NCBI GenBank assembly: GCA_021810175.1
Contig: JAJZJJ010000128.1
Location: forward strand, 1-7,447
DNA length: 7,447 nucleotides
Direction of reading: 5' to 3'
Source: Acidobacteriota bacterium
Lineage (GTDB): Bacteria > Acidobacteriota > Terriglobia > Terriglobales > Acidobacteriaceae
In this document: piece by piece, positions 1 through 6,717 of the stretch
Layout of the letters: every line of letters begins with the position of its first letter
How positions within the stretch are numbered: the stretch's first letter is position 1
Notes under the pieces: model-generated
What the model was told of the DNA's origin: nothing
Database searches by the model: none
What the model saw: only the letters and a program-made list of their open reading frames with translations
Made by a program: the position numbers and the translations under genes

Positions 1-705
1 ACGTTAGGTAATGCGGCGGGTGAGGCGGTGATCGCGTCTCGGGATCTGCTGGCTCCGGTGGGAACGCAGGAGGTGTGGGCGGCTGGCGTGACGTATCTAC
101 GCAGCCGGACGGCGCGGATGGAGGAGTCAAAGGACGCCGGTGGCGGGGATTTTTATGACCGGGTGTATTCGGCGGAGCGACCGGAGCTGTTTTTCAAGTC
201 GCAGCCGCAAAAGGTAGTGGGGCCCTGGGGAACGGTGGGGATCCGGAGCGATGCGCAATGGTCGGTTCCGGAGCCGGAACTGGCGCTGCTGGCAGACGCG
301 CGGGGGCGGATTGTGGGCTACACGATCGGAAACGACATGAGCTCGCGGGACATTGAAGGGCAAAATCCGCTGTATCTGCCACAGGCCAAGGTCTACAACC
401 GGAGTTGCGCGCTGGGGCCGGGGATTCTGATGACGCGAGAGCCGCTGCCTGAGTCGACGCGGATTACGATTGCGATTGAGCGCGACGAGGCGGTGGAATT
501 TGCCGGCGAGACGACGTTGAAACAGATGAAACGGAGGCCGGCGGAGTTGGTGCAGTATCTCTTCCGGGACCAGAGTTTCCCGGCGGGATGTTTTCTGCTG
601 ACCGGGACGGGCGTTGTGCCGCCGGATTCCTTTACGCTGAAGCCAGGAGACGTCATCCGCATCGGGATTGATGGCATCGGAATGCTTGTGAACACGGTGG
701 GATGA
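1..705 (+). CDS. FAH-family 2-keto-3-deoxy-pentonate dehydratase-like enzyme, 5' end cut by window
   Basis: The frame is open from base 1 to the TGA at 703-705, giving 234 residues, and the N-terminus lies outside the window. A GTG at 28 could be read as a start, but related enzymes have more N-terminal sequence, so I treat the gene as partial. The FAH fold is recognised by the metal-binding pattern E-x-E (codons 91 and 93, in VPEPELAL), the later Asp in GNDMSSRD (codon 112), and the lysine of YLPQAK (codon 130), counted from base 1. The segments EVWAAGVTY and [10 protein letters not shown] and the run [20 protein letters not shown] resemble the KdaD / XylX type, which dehydrates 2-keto-3-deoxy-arabinonate or -xylonate to 2,5-dioxopentanoate in the cytoplasm with Mg2+. 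The next gene, a semialdehyde dehydrogenase, supports this reading. Alternatives are other FAH enzymes (acylpyruvase, fumarylacetoacetase-like). The family call is firm; the exact substrate is inferred. Confidence 0.88.
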   Translation, partial: TLGNAAGEAVIASRDLLAPVGTQEVWAAGVTYLRSRTARMEESKDAGGGDFYDRVYSAERPELFFKSQPQKVVGPWGTVGIRSDAQWSVPEPELALLADARGRIVGYTIGNDMSSRDIEGQNPLYLPQAKVYNRSCALGPGILMTREPLPESTRITIAIERDEAVEFAGETTLKQMKRRPAELVQYLFRDQSFPAGCFLLTGTGVVPPDSFTLKPGDVIRIGIDGIGMLVNTVG

Positions 706-765
706 AGATGGTGCTCCGGGGACGAGGCAGTTCAATTGTCAACCCGGCTGCGAGCGATGGAGGCG

Positions 766-772
766 AAGGGAG
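766..772 (+). promoter_or_regulatory. Shine-Dalgarno site of the aldehyde dehydrogenase gene
   Basis: AAGGGAG lies 6 nt before the ATG at 779 and is a good match to the anti-Shine-Dalgarno. It fixes this ATG as the start and separates translation of this gene from the FAH gene that ends 73 bp upstream. No terminator-like hairpin is visible between the two genes, so co-transcription is likely. Confidence 0.7.
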
Positions 773-778
773 TTACAG

Positions 779-2299
779 ATGGAGACGGCGGAGATCTGGA
801 TATGCGGGGAATGGCGCAAGGCCGAGGCGGTTGCAGCTTTTCAGGCGGAGAATCCGGCGACGGGCCAGACGCTTGCCGGCGACTTTCCGGTGAGTGGGTG
901 GAGCGACTGCGACGCGGCTCTGGCGGCGGCTACTGAGGCGGCGTACGCTCTGGAGCAGGTTCCGGCGGAGACAATTGCGGCTTTTCTGGAGGCTTATGCG
1001 GCGGGAATCGACGGAGCCGCGGAGGCTTTGGCGAAGGTCGGGAACGAGGAGAGCGGGCTGCCGGTGACGCCGAGGCTGCGGGAGGTGGAGATTCCGCGTA
1101 CGACGGATCAGCTGCGGCAGGCCGCTGCCGCGGTGCGGGATGGCGGCTGGCGGCGGGTGACGGTGGATGCAGCGCGGAATCTGCGGTCTTGTCTGGGACC
1201 GGTGGGCCCGGTGGTCGTGTTTGGGCCAAATAACTTTCCTTTTGCGTACAACGCTGTGAGTGGGGGCGATTTTGCGTCGGCGATTGCGGCGGGGAATCCG
1301 GTGATCGCGAAGGCGCATCCGCTCCAGCCGCACACGACGCGGATGCTGGCGGAGATTGCGGAAAAGGCTGTTGCACAGACGGGCATGCCGAAGGCTGCGG
1401 TGCAGATGATCTACCATCTCGAATCGGAGACGGGGTTGCGACTGGTGAGCGATCGGCGCGTGGGTGCGGTGGGATTCACGGGCAGCAAAGCCGGAGGCTT
1501 GGCGCTAAAGCGAGCAGCGGATGGGGCAGGCAAGCCGGTGTACCTCGAGATGTCGAGCCTGAACCCGGTGGTTTTTTTGCCGGAGGGGCTGAAGGAGAAT
1601 CCCCAGAAGTGGGCGGCGGAATTGACGGGAAGCTGCACGGCGGGATCGGGGCAGTTTTGTACCCGGCCGAATGTGGTGTTTCTGATTGCCGGCAATTCGG
1701 CAGAGGCGTTTCTTCGGGATCTGAAAGCTGGATTCGACAAGATCGAGCCGCACGCGCTGCTGGCGAAAGCGGTACGGGAGCGGCTGGATGAATCAATCCA
1801 GGCGATCTGTAAAGCCGGAGCGGAAGTAGTGACCGGAGCCAGGAATCTGCCGGGAAGCGGATATCGCTATGCGAATACGCTGCTGCGCGTAGATGGGAAT
1901 ACCTTCCTGACAAAGCCGGGAGAGTTCCTGCGGGAAGCGTTTGGGAATGAAGTGCTGGCGGTGGTGGTGGCGAACGAAGACGAGCTGCTGCGAGCGCTGG
2001 AGCATGTGGAAGGCAATCTGGCAGGCAGCGTGTACTCGTCGGCTTCAGGCGACGACGATGTGCTTTATGCGCAGGTGGCTCCGCTGCTGCGGCGTCGAGT
2101 GGGGCGGATGCTGAATGACAAAATGCCGACAGGAGTGGCGGTGAGTCCGGCGATGAATCACGGAGGACCGTATCCTTCGACTGGGCATCCAGGGTTCACG
2201 GCGGTGGGGATGCCAGCGGCGATTACGCGATTCGCCAGCCTCCAGTGTTACGACAATGTGCGAGAAGAGCGCCTGCCGGCATTCCTGAGGGGCGCCTGA
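779..2299 (+). CDS. NADP-type aldehyde dehydrogenase, probable 2-oxoglutarate semialdehyde dehydrogenase
   Basis: 506 residues, the usual length for this family. The ALDH signature residues are present in order: the oxyanion Asn152 in FGPNNFPFAYN, the cofactor Lys178 in VIAKAHPLQPH, the F-T-G-S turn at residues 233-236, the general base Glu257 in YLEMSSLNPV, and the nucleophile Cys294 in GQFCTRP. The combination FPFAYNAVSGGD and KAHP is typical of the alpha-ketoglutarate semialdehyde (2,5-dioxovalerate) dehydrogenase group, EC 1.2.1.26, which oxidises the semialdehyde to 2-oxoglutarate with NADP+ in the cytoplasm. There is no signal peptide. The preceding FAH-type gene would make exactly this substrate, so the pair fits the end of an oxidative pentose (Weimberg-type) route. 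Other family members oxidise different aldehydes, so substrate and cofactor choice are inferred. The start is supported by the Shine-Dalgarno site at 766-772. Confidence 0.92.
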   Translation: METAEIWICGEWRKAEAVAAFQAENPATGQTLAGDFPVSGWSDCDAALAAATEAAYALEQVPAETIAAFLEAYAAGIDGAAEALAKVGNEESGLPVTPRLREVEIPRTTDQLRQAAAAVRDGGWRRVTVDAARNLRSCLGPVGPVVVFGPNNFPFAYNAVSGGDFASAIAAGNPVIAKAHPLQPHTTRMLAEIAEKAVAQTGMPKAAVQMIYHLESETGLRLVSDRRVGAVGFTGSKAGGLALKRAADGAGKPVYLEMSSLNPVVFLPEGLKENPQKWAAELTGSCTAGSGQFCTRPNVVFLIAGNSAEAFLRDLKAGFDKIEPHALLAKAVRERLDESIQAICKAGAEVVTGARNLPGSGYRYANTLLRVDGNTFLTKPGEFLREAFGNEVLAVVVANEDELLRALEHVEGNLAGSVYSSASGDDDVLYAQVAPLLRRRVGRMLNDKMPTGVAVSPAMNHGGPYPSTGHPGFTAVGMPAAITRFASLQCYDNVREERLPAFLRGA

Positions 2300-2436
2300 G
2301 AGAAAAGTTCTGCGCGATGCAGGGTGGCGTAGTCTGGAAGGCGCGCGCGTAGTGCGGGAGCAACGGCGGAATGGTTGCCTGTGCGGAAAGCGGAGATTCG
2401 CAGATGTAAGTCCCGTGTTGTACGGAATCTGTTCGT

Positions 2437-2461
2437 CGGCAAAACTGCCGGCAAAAGCTGC
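2437..2461 (+). repeat. Imperfect tandem duplication with small hairpin, upstream of the GH13 gene
   Basis: CGGCAAAACTGC (2437-2448) is followed immediately by CGGCAAAAGCTGC (2449-2461), a tandem copy differing by one inserted G. Within it CGGCA (2437-2441) and TGCCG (2446-2450) can pair around an AAAC loop. It lies 17-41 nt before the likely start codon, in the expected mRNA leader. It may be chance or a local slippage product; no function is known. Confidence 0.4.
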
Positions 2462-2477
2462 GTCCAAAGAAAAAGCG

Positions 2478-5400
2478 ATGATGGAATTTCATATAGCGAG
2501 AGAGGCACGCGATCGTTATCAGGTCAGCGATACGCTGTTTAATTACGTAGGAAACGTAATCTTCGGTGATCTGTCGGCGTGCCGGCAACTGGCGTACCGG
2601 ATGAGCGAGGTCAGGGGCAAGGAGAACCCGGTCCATCCGGGAGCGCTGTTCGCCATGGGACTGATCGACGAAGTAAGCCACGCCGTGGTGGCGCAGTACC
2701 GGAAGAGCCGCGATCCGCAGATGAGCGCGGGGGCTCTGGAGTGGTTTACCGGGCGTGTGGGCGAGGAAAATGTCGAACGTCTGCTGCGCGGCTTTGCGGA
2801 GGAGTTTCCGAATGTTGCGCTCTACCGCGGCGAGACAACGCTGGATGAGTGGCTGAATGGGACGGCGGATGGACTGACGCATCGCGAAGCCGTGCTGGAA
2901 GAGATCATGCTGTTGTGGCTGGCGAATGTGAATCCGGCGTTCCAGCCGTTTCGAGAACTGTACGACGACAGCAATCTGGCGGAGAGCACGAGTTATCGTC
3001 AGATAACCGCTGAACTGCGCGACTATTTTGCCACGCGACCGGAGACCGAAATGGGGCGCGGCAATCTGCTGGATCTGTTGCGTGCGCCGACGGAGGCATC
3101 GCCCGATTCGCTAAGCGGACAGCTCGCGTGGATTCGGCAGAACTGGTCGCAGTATCTGGGCGAACATCTGCACAAGGTGCTGCTGGCGACCGATGTGCTG
3201 AAGGAAGAAGAGATCGCCATCTGGATGAGGTTCCATCCGCCGTCGGCACATCGGCATCATCGGCCCTTCGAGTTCGGGCGGGAATATGAGGCGCCAGCGT
3301 TCTCGCACCATGCGGGCGATGTGGAGTATGAGCGATTCAGCCCTGATCAGGACTGGATGCCGAATGTTGTGATGATCGCCAAGAGCACGTATGTGTGGCT
3401 GGCGCAGTTGTCGCGGCAGTACGGGAGGGCGATCGAGCGGCTGGATCAGATTCCGGACGAGGAACTGGAACTGCTGACTCGGCGAGGGATGAATGCGCTG
3501 TGGCTGATCGGGGTGTGGGAGCGGAGCCAGGCTTCGCAGACGATCAAACGGCTGCGCGGGCAGGATGATGCGGTGGCCTCGGCGTATTCGCTGGACAGCT
3601 ACCGGATCGCAGACGACCTGGGCGGAGATTATGCGTACGACAATCTGCGGGATCGTGCCGCGCGATATGGTATTCGGCTGGCGAGCGACATGGTGCCAAA
3701 CCACATGGGTATCGATTCGCCGTGGTTGGTAGAGCATCCGGAGTGGTTTCTGTCGCGTCAGGATATGCCGTATCCCGGATATCGGTTTGACGGGCCCAAT
3801 CTGTCGCATGACGGGCGGGTGGAGATCAAAATTGAAGATCACTATTACGACCAGAGCGATGCGGCTGTGGTCTTTCGCCGGCGGGATAACGCGACGGGAC
3901 AGATGGACTACGTCTATCACGGTAACGACGGCACCAGTTTTCCATGGAACGATACGGCGCAGCTGAATTATCTGCGGGCTGATGTGCGGGAGCAGGTGAT
4001 CCAGACGATTCTGCATGTGGCGCGGCTGTTCCCGATCATCCGATTCGATGCGGCGATGACCCTGGCGCGGCGGCATGTGCAGCGGTTGTGGTTTCCGTTA
4101 CCGGGGAGCGGCGGTTCCATTCCGTCACGGGCGGAATGCGCGATGACGCAGGCGCAGTTCGATGCAGCTCTGCCGCACGAGTTCTGGCGCGAGGTGGTGG
4201 ACCGGGTGGCGGCGGAGGTTCCGGGCACGCTGCTGCTGGCCGAAGCCTTCTGGATGCTGGAGGGATACTTTGTGCGGACGCTGGGCATGCATCGCGTGTA
4301 CAACAGCGCGTTCATGAACATGGTGCGGGATGAGGAGAACGCGAAATATCGCGGCGTTCTGAAGGACACGATCGAGTTCGACCCGGACATTCTGAAGCGG
4401 TATGTGAACTTCATGAGCAATCCGGACGAGCGGACGGCGATCGATCAGTTCGGGACGGGCGACAAGTATTTTGGTGTTTGCACCATGATGGCGACGCTAC
4501 CGGGGCTGCCGATGTTCGGGCACGGGCAGATCGAGGCTTTCACTGAGAAATATGGGATGGAGTACAAGCGCCCGCGGTATGAAGAGACGGCAAATCCGCA
4601 TCTGGTGGAACGGCATCAGCGGGAGATCGCACCGCTTCTGAGAAATCGGCATGTGTTCGCTGAGAGCGCCAATTTTGCACTGTTCGATTTCTGGCGCGAA
4701 GACGGGACTGTCGACGAGAACGTCTTCGCGTGGTCGAACCGAGCGGGTAATCAGAGCGCGCTGGTGGTCTACCACAACAAGTACGCGGGGACGGCAGGGA
4801 CATTGCACGAGTCAGCGGCCAGGTCGGACAAGAAGACGGGTGTGCTTTCGCGCGTGAAGCTGCACGAGGCGCTGGACCTGTCACGTGATGAAGAGACGAT
4901 TCTGGCGTATCAGGACAGCGCGAACGGGCTGCACTATTTGCGGCGCGCGCGCGACCTTCGCGAGCAGGGGCTGTTTCTGCGGCTGGATGCGTATCAATAT
5001 CACGTTTTCCAGAACTGGCGGGAGCTGCACGCGAGCGAGGATTATCCGTGGGACGTGCTATGCACGGACCTGAATGGAAGCGGCGTGTGGAGCCTGGAAG
5101 ATGCGCTGGCCAGGCTGAAGTTGCGGCCGGTTCACGCGGCGCTACGTCAGGCGCTCGAGGCGAATCGGGTGCGGCGCTACTCGGACCTGGCGGAGATGGA
5201 GGACGAGTGCGCAGGCGTGGCTTCTCGAACGGTTCGGACGCCAGCGGCGATGAAGAAGACGCTGGATGAGATGGTGAAGGATGCTGAGCCGTTTCTGCGG
5301 GAAGCGTTCGCGACTCTCGTGGGCGAAGGCGATGCCTGTGAGACGGACGCGACTGAAGTATCGAGAGCATGTGTCGACGAGCCTGGAATGGAACTCGTAT

Positions 5401-6125
5401 GTGGTGGGCCCGCGGTTTCCAGGCCTGAGCCCGACCGATTTGCAGATGCGCTGGATAGTTACCGAGCCTTGTTGTCTGCTGCGGCGCAGGTTCCGCAACT
5501 GGAGCAGAGCGGCGCACATGGGTGGCCGCCGGATGCTCGTGTGGTGCTGCCACGCTCGAGCCCCACGGCAGGCGCGGCCATCGTTTGGGCGCCGGTTGCC
5601 GCCTGGTGTCTAATGAGGGTTTGGATGGATCTGCTGCCGGAGGAACAGGACCGGGGAGAGGCTTTTGACCGGCTGTATTTGCGATCGGCGCTGGCGGAGA
5701 TCTTTGAGCCGCTGGGACTGGAGGCTGACGCAGCATATCGCGCGGCGGCCCGCGTGCGGGTGTTGCTGGCCAGCCATGCAACGGTGGGCGCTTCGGAGCT
5801 GGACTGGGATGATCCGGACGTGGCGTGGCTTACCGGGCTGCATGATGCGGATGGCCACCGCTACTTCAACAAGGAAGCACACGAGCAACTGCTGTGGTGG
5901 CTGTGGCTGCCGAAGATGGTGCAACTTATCGTGGAAGAATCGGCGGCTGGGCCAGCGGATGTGGGCAATGTTGTAAACGACATGGAGGCGTGTGTGGAAA
6001 AGACGGCCTTGTCGGCTCGCGACGCCGGATACAAGCTGGACGTGATGCTGGCAAGGTCGACACATGAGAAGGCGCGATTGACAACCAGCGATCGCGCGAA
6101 GGAGAGATTTCGGGGCCGAAGCTGA
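2478..6125 (+). CDS. Giant multidomain GH13 alpha-amylase-superfamily protein, 1215 aa
   Basis: The frame is open from a GTG at 2352, but codons 2352-2477 have weak third-position GC (23/42 by hand) and no protein-like character. I therefore place the start at the ATGATG of 2478/2481, giving MMEFHIAREARDRY; no strong Shine-Dalgarno is visible. Residues 1 to about 290 are helical and unassigned. The TIM barrel spans about 290-715: region I is DMVPNHMG (Asp404, His409), region II RFDAAM (Arg522, nucleophile Asp524), region III LLAEAFW (acid/base Glu589) and region IV FMSNPDERT (Asn648, Asp650). The catalytic triad is complete, but the usual region-IV His is Pro649. A short beta-rich part follows (about 735-790), then about 420 residues of mostly helical C-terminus with a Trp-rich YFNKEAHEQLLWWLW stretch from 1129. 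There is no signal peptide, so it should act in the cytoplasm, probably on an alpha-glucan or maltosyl compound. Hydrolase versus transferase activity cannot be decided from sequence. Typical alpha-amylases are about half this length. Residues 956-995 show anomalous codon use. Confidence 0.92.
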   Translation: MMEFHIAREARDRYQVSDTLFNYVGNVIFGDLSACRQLAYRMSEVRGKENPVHPGALFAMGLIDEVSHAVVAQYRKSRDPQMSAGALEWFTGRVGEENVERLLRGFAEEFPNVALYRGETTLDEWLNGTADGLTHREAVLEEIMLLWLANVNPAFQPFRELYDDSNLAESTSYRQITAELRDYFATRPETEMGRGNLLDLLRAPTEASPDSLSGQLAWIRQNWSQYLGEHLHKVLLATDVLKEEEIAIWMRFHPPSAHRHHRPFEFGREYEAPAFSHHAGDVEYERFSPDQDWMPNVVMIAKSTYVWLAQLSRQYGRAIERLDQIPDEELELLTRRGMNALWLIGVWERSQASQTIKRLRGQDDAVASAYSLDSYRIADDLGGDYAYDNLRDRAARYGIRLASDMVPNHMGIDSPWLVEHPEWFLSRQDMPYPGYRFDGPNLSHDGRVEIKIEDHYYDQSDAAVVFRRRDNATGQMDYVYHGNDGTSFPWNDTAQLNYLRADVREQVIQTILHVARLFPIIRFDAAMTLARRHVQRLWFPLPGSGGSIPSRAECAMTQAQFDAALPHEFWREVVDRVAAEVPGTLLLAEAFWMLEGYFVRTLGMHRVYNSAFMNMVRDEENAKYRGVLKDTIEFDPDILKRYVNFMSNPDERTAIDQFGTGDKYFGVCTMMATLPGLPMFGHGQIEAFTEKYGMEYKRPRYEETANPHLVERHQREIAPLLRNRHVFAESANFALFDFWREDGTVDENVFAWSNRAGNQSALVVYHNKYAGTAGTLHESAARSDKKTGVLSRVKLHEALDLSRDEETILAYQDSANGLHYLRRARDLREQGLFLRLDAYQYHVFQNWRELHASEDYPWDVLCTDLNGSGVWSLEDALARLKLRPVHAALRQALEANRVRRYSDLAEMEDECAGVASRTVRTPAAMKKTLDEMVKDAEPFLREAFATLVGEGDACETDATEVSRACVDEPGMELVCGGPAVSRPEPDRFADALDSYRALLSAAAQVPQLEQSGAHGWPPDARVVLPRSSPTAGAAIVWAPVAAWCLMRVWMDLLPEEQDRGEAFDRLYLRSALAEIFEPLGLEADAAYRAAARVRVLLASHATVGASELDWDDPDVAWLTGLHDADGHRYFNKEAHEQLLWWLWLPKMVQLIVEESAAGPADVGNVVNDMEACVEKTALSARDAGYKLDVMLARSTHEKARLTTSDRAKERFRGRS

Positions 6126-6149
6126 AGAGCCATGAAGGAAAGACGGATT

Positions 6150-6161
6150 TTTCCGCGGAAA
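6150..6161. repeat. 12-bp perfect palindrome TTTCCGCGGAAA
   Basis: A perfect palindrome begins 24 bp after the GH13 stop codon. It has no loop and no following T-run, so it is not a normal intrinsic terminator. It could be a dimeric protein binding site or chance. Confidence 0.45.
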
Positions 6162-6273
6162 TTTGCACAAACCACCAGTCAGTGGCTAATGTACAAAGAA
6201 CAGGCTGAGTTGGCCTAGATTTTCTCTCGTGCCTGAATCGCATTGAACGAATTGCCAAAATGAGCAGGAAACA

Positions 6274-6289
6274 GCGGGGCCTGCCCCGC
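6274..6289. repeat. GC-rich inverted repeat, hairpin-forming
   Basis: GCGGGGC (6274-6280) and GCCCCGC (6283-6289) are perfect complements separated by CT, so the RNA would fold as a 6-bp stem with a CCTG loop. The next bases are GGAAGCATC, with no U-tract, so it is not a classical rho-independent terminator. It could be part of a structured leader or a 3' stabilising stem for the GH13 mRNA. Confidence 0.5.
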
Positions 6290-6463
6290 GGAAGCATCGT
6301 CGAAAGCGGAATAGCCGGAGGCATTGTGCTGAGCGGCGTTCGAGCTTCGAGTCAGAAGGCAATGATCCGGAGGGTCTTCCACGTGAAGGCGGCGGTAGGA
6401 TCCCGGCGGTCTGGCTTGCCCGTACTGGTCGGGGACATCGGAACAGGTCAAAACCTTTGGTGT

Positions 6464-6597
6464 GCCGAGGCAACTCATTTCAAATGTCGTGATTTCCCAT
6501 GTTGTACCTCCGCGAAAGAGGTTCAGCCCGCCGGACGATGTTGAAGCCGCCTTTGGCCGCGGCACGGGGTTAAGGATGGATTGGAGGCTGCCTCGGC
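6464..6597. repeat. Long-range 9-bp inverted repeat
   Basis: GCCGAGGCA (6464-6472) is exactly complementary to TGCCTCGGC (6589-6597). Pairing would enclose about 116 nt that themselves contain smaller possible stems: ACCTC (6506-6510) with GAGGT (6518-6522), and GCCGC (6546-6550) with GCGGC (6559-6563). This layout is compatible with a multi-branched RNA, but GC-rich DNA produces such pairings by chance fairly often. Confidence 0.3.
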
Positions 6598-6600
6598 CTC

Positions 6601-6616
6601 TGGCCGCTCAAGGCCA
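6601..6616 (+). repeat. Small hairpin in the cysD upstream region
   Basis: TGGCC (6601-6605) and GGCCA (6612-6616) can pair around the loop GCTCAA. A C-rich run follows with no U-tract. The hairpin is about 100 nt before cysD. It is short, so functional significance is doubtful. Confidence 0.3.
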
Positions 6617-6697
6617 CCCCCAAACAAATCTGAGGAGGATCTCGGCAAGCGCAAGACCGTGGGTTGCTGGAATCCTGATCTTTTCCTTTCTTTATCT

Positions 6698-6715
6698 ATG
6701 AATGTGGATGGTTAA
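6698..6715 (+). promoter_or_regulatory. Five-codon mini-ORF (MNVDG) directly before cysD
   Basis: ATG at 6698 opens a frame of five codons that ends in TAA at 6713-6715, two nucleotides before the cysD ATG (TAAGGATG). The AAGG at 6714-6717 is too close to serve as an ordinary Shine-Dalgarno for cysD, so translation of the mini-ORF followed by reinitiation is one possible route to start cysD. The mini-ORF has no visible Shine-Dalgarno itself and is preceded by a pyrimidine-rich stretch. It could easily be chance. Confidence 0.25.
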
Positions 6716-6717
6716 GG

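Larger units (their letters stand above)
6126..6717. other. 592-bp intergenic region without a convincing gene
   Basis: This stretch separates the GH13 gene from cysD. Open frames exist on both strands (for example minus 6215-6565 and plus 6260-6544), but their translations show no recognisable domain, overlap one another, and lack plausible ribosome binding sites. The region is less G-rich than the flanking upstream genes and holds several inverted repeats, listed separately. I found no tRNA, no SAM-I riboswitch core, no CRISPR repeat, and no hairpin followed by a T-run. A promoter and leader for cysD should lie here but I could not place -35/-10 boxes with confidence. It could equally contain a decayed gene or an unrecognised structured RNA. 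Confidence 0.6.

Noticed and set aside
28..30. GTG at 28 as the true start of the FAH-family gene
   Set aside because: The frame is open to base 1, no Shine-Dalgarno precedes it, and relatives have additional N-terminal sequence, so the gene most likely begins before the window.
702..893. Open frame starting at the ATG of 702, overlapping the FAH stop
   Set aside because: It overlaps the well-supported aldehyde dehydrogenase in another frame and translates to Arg-rich sequence typical of a frame shadow.
2352..2477. N-terminal extension of the GH13 protein from the GTG at 2352
   Set aside because: Third-position GC is only 23/42 and the translation is Arg/Cys/Lys-rich without protein-like character, while the MEFHI start at 2478/2481 fits the rest of the protein.
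3111..5781. Long minus-strand open frames opposite the GH13 gene (321 and 413 codons)
   Set aside because: They are Pro/Arg/His-rich low-complexity translations, as expected opposite a gene with strong GC third-position bias, and show no domain motifs.
6274..6289. Rho-independent terminator after the GH13 gene
   Set aside because: The stem is strong but no T-run follows on either strand, and it lies about 150 bp past the stop codon.
6215..6565. Minus-strand open frame of 116 codons in the intergenic region
   Set aside because: No recognisable motif, no ribosome binding site seen, and it overlaps similar-length frames on both strands. Kept only as a possible gene relic.
6260..6701. Plus-strand frames 6260-6544 and 6462-6701 as possible small genes before cysD
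   Set aside because: Compositionally random translations, rich in Arg and Pro, with no Shine-Dalgarno and no resemblance to sulfur-assimilation proteins.
6126..6717. SAM or other known riboswitch upstream of cysD
   Set aside because: I could not find the conserved core sequences of SAM-I or a B12 box. The question would need a covariance-model search.
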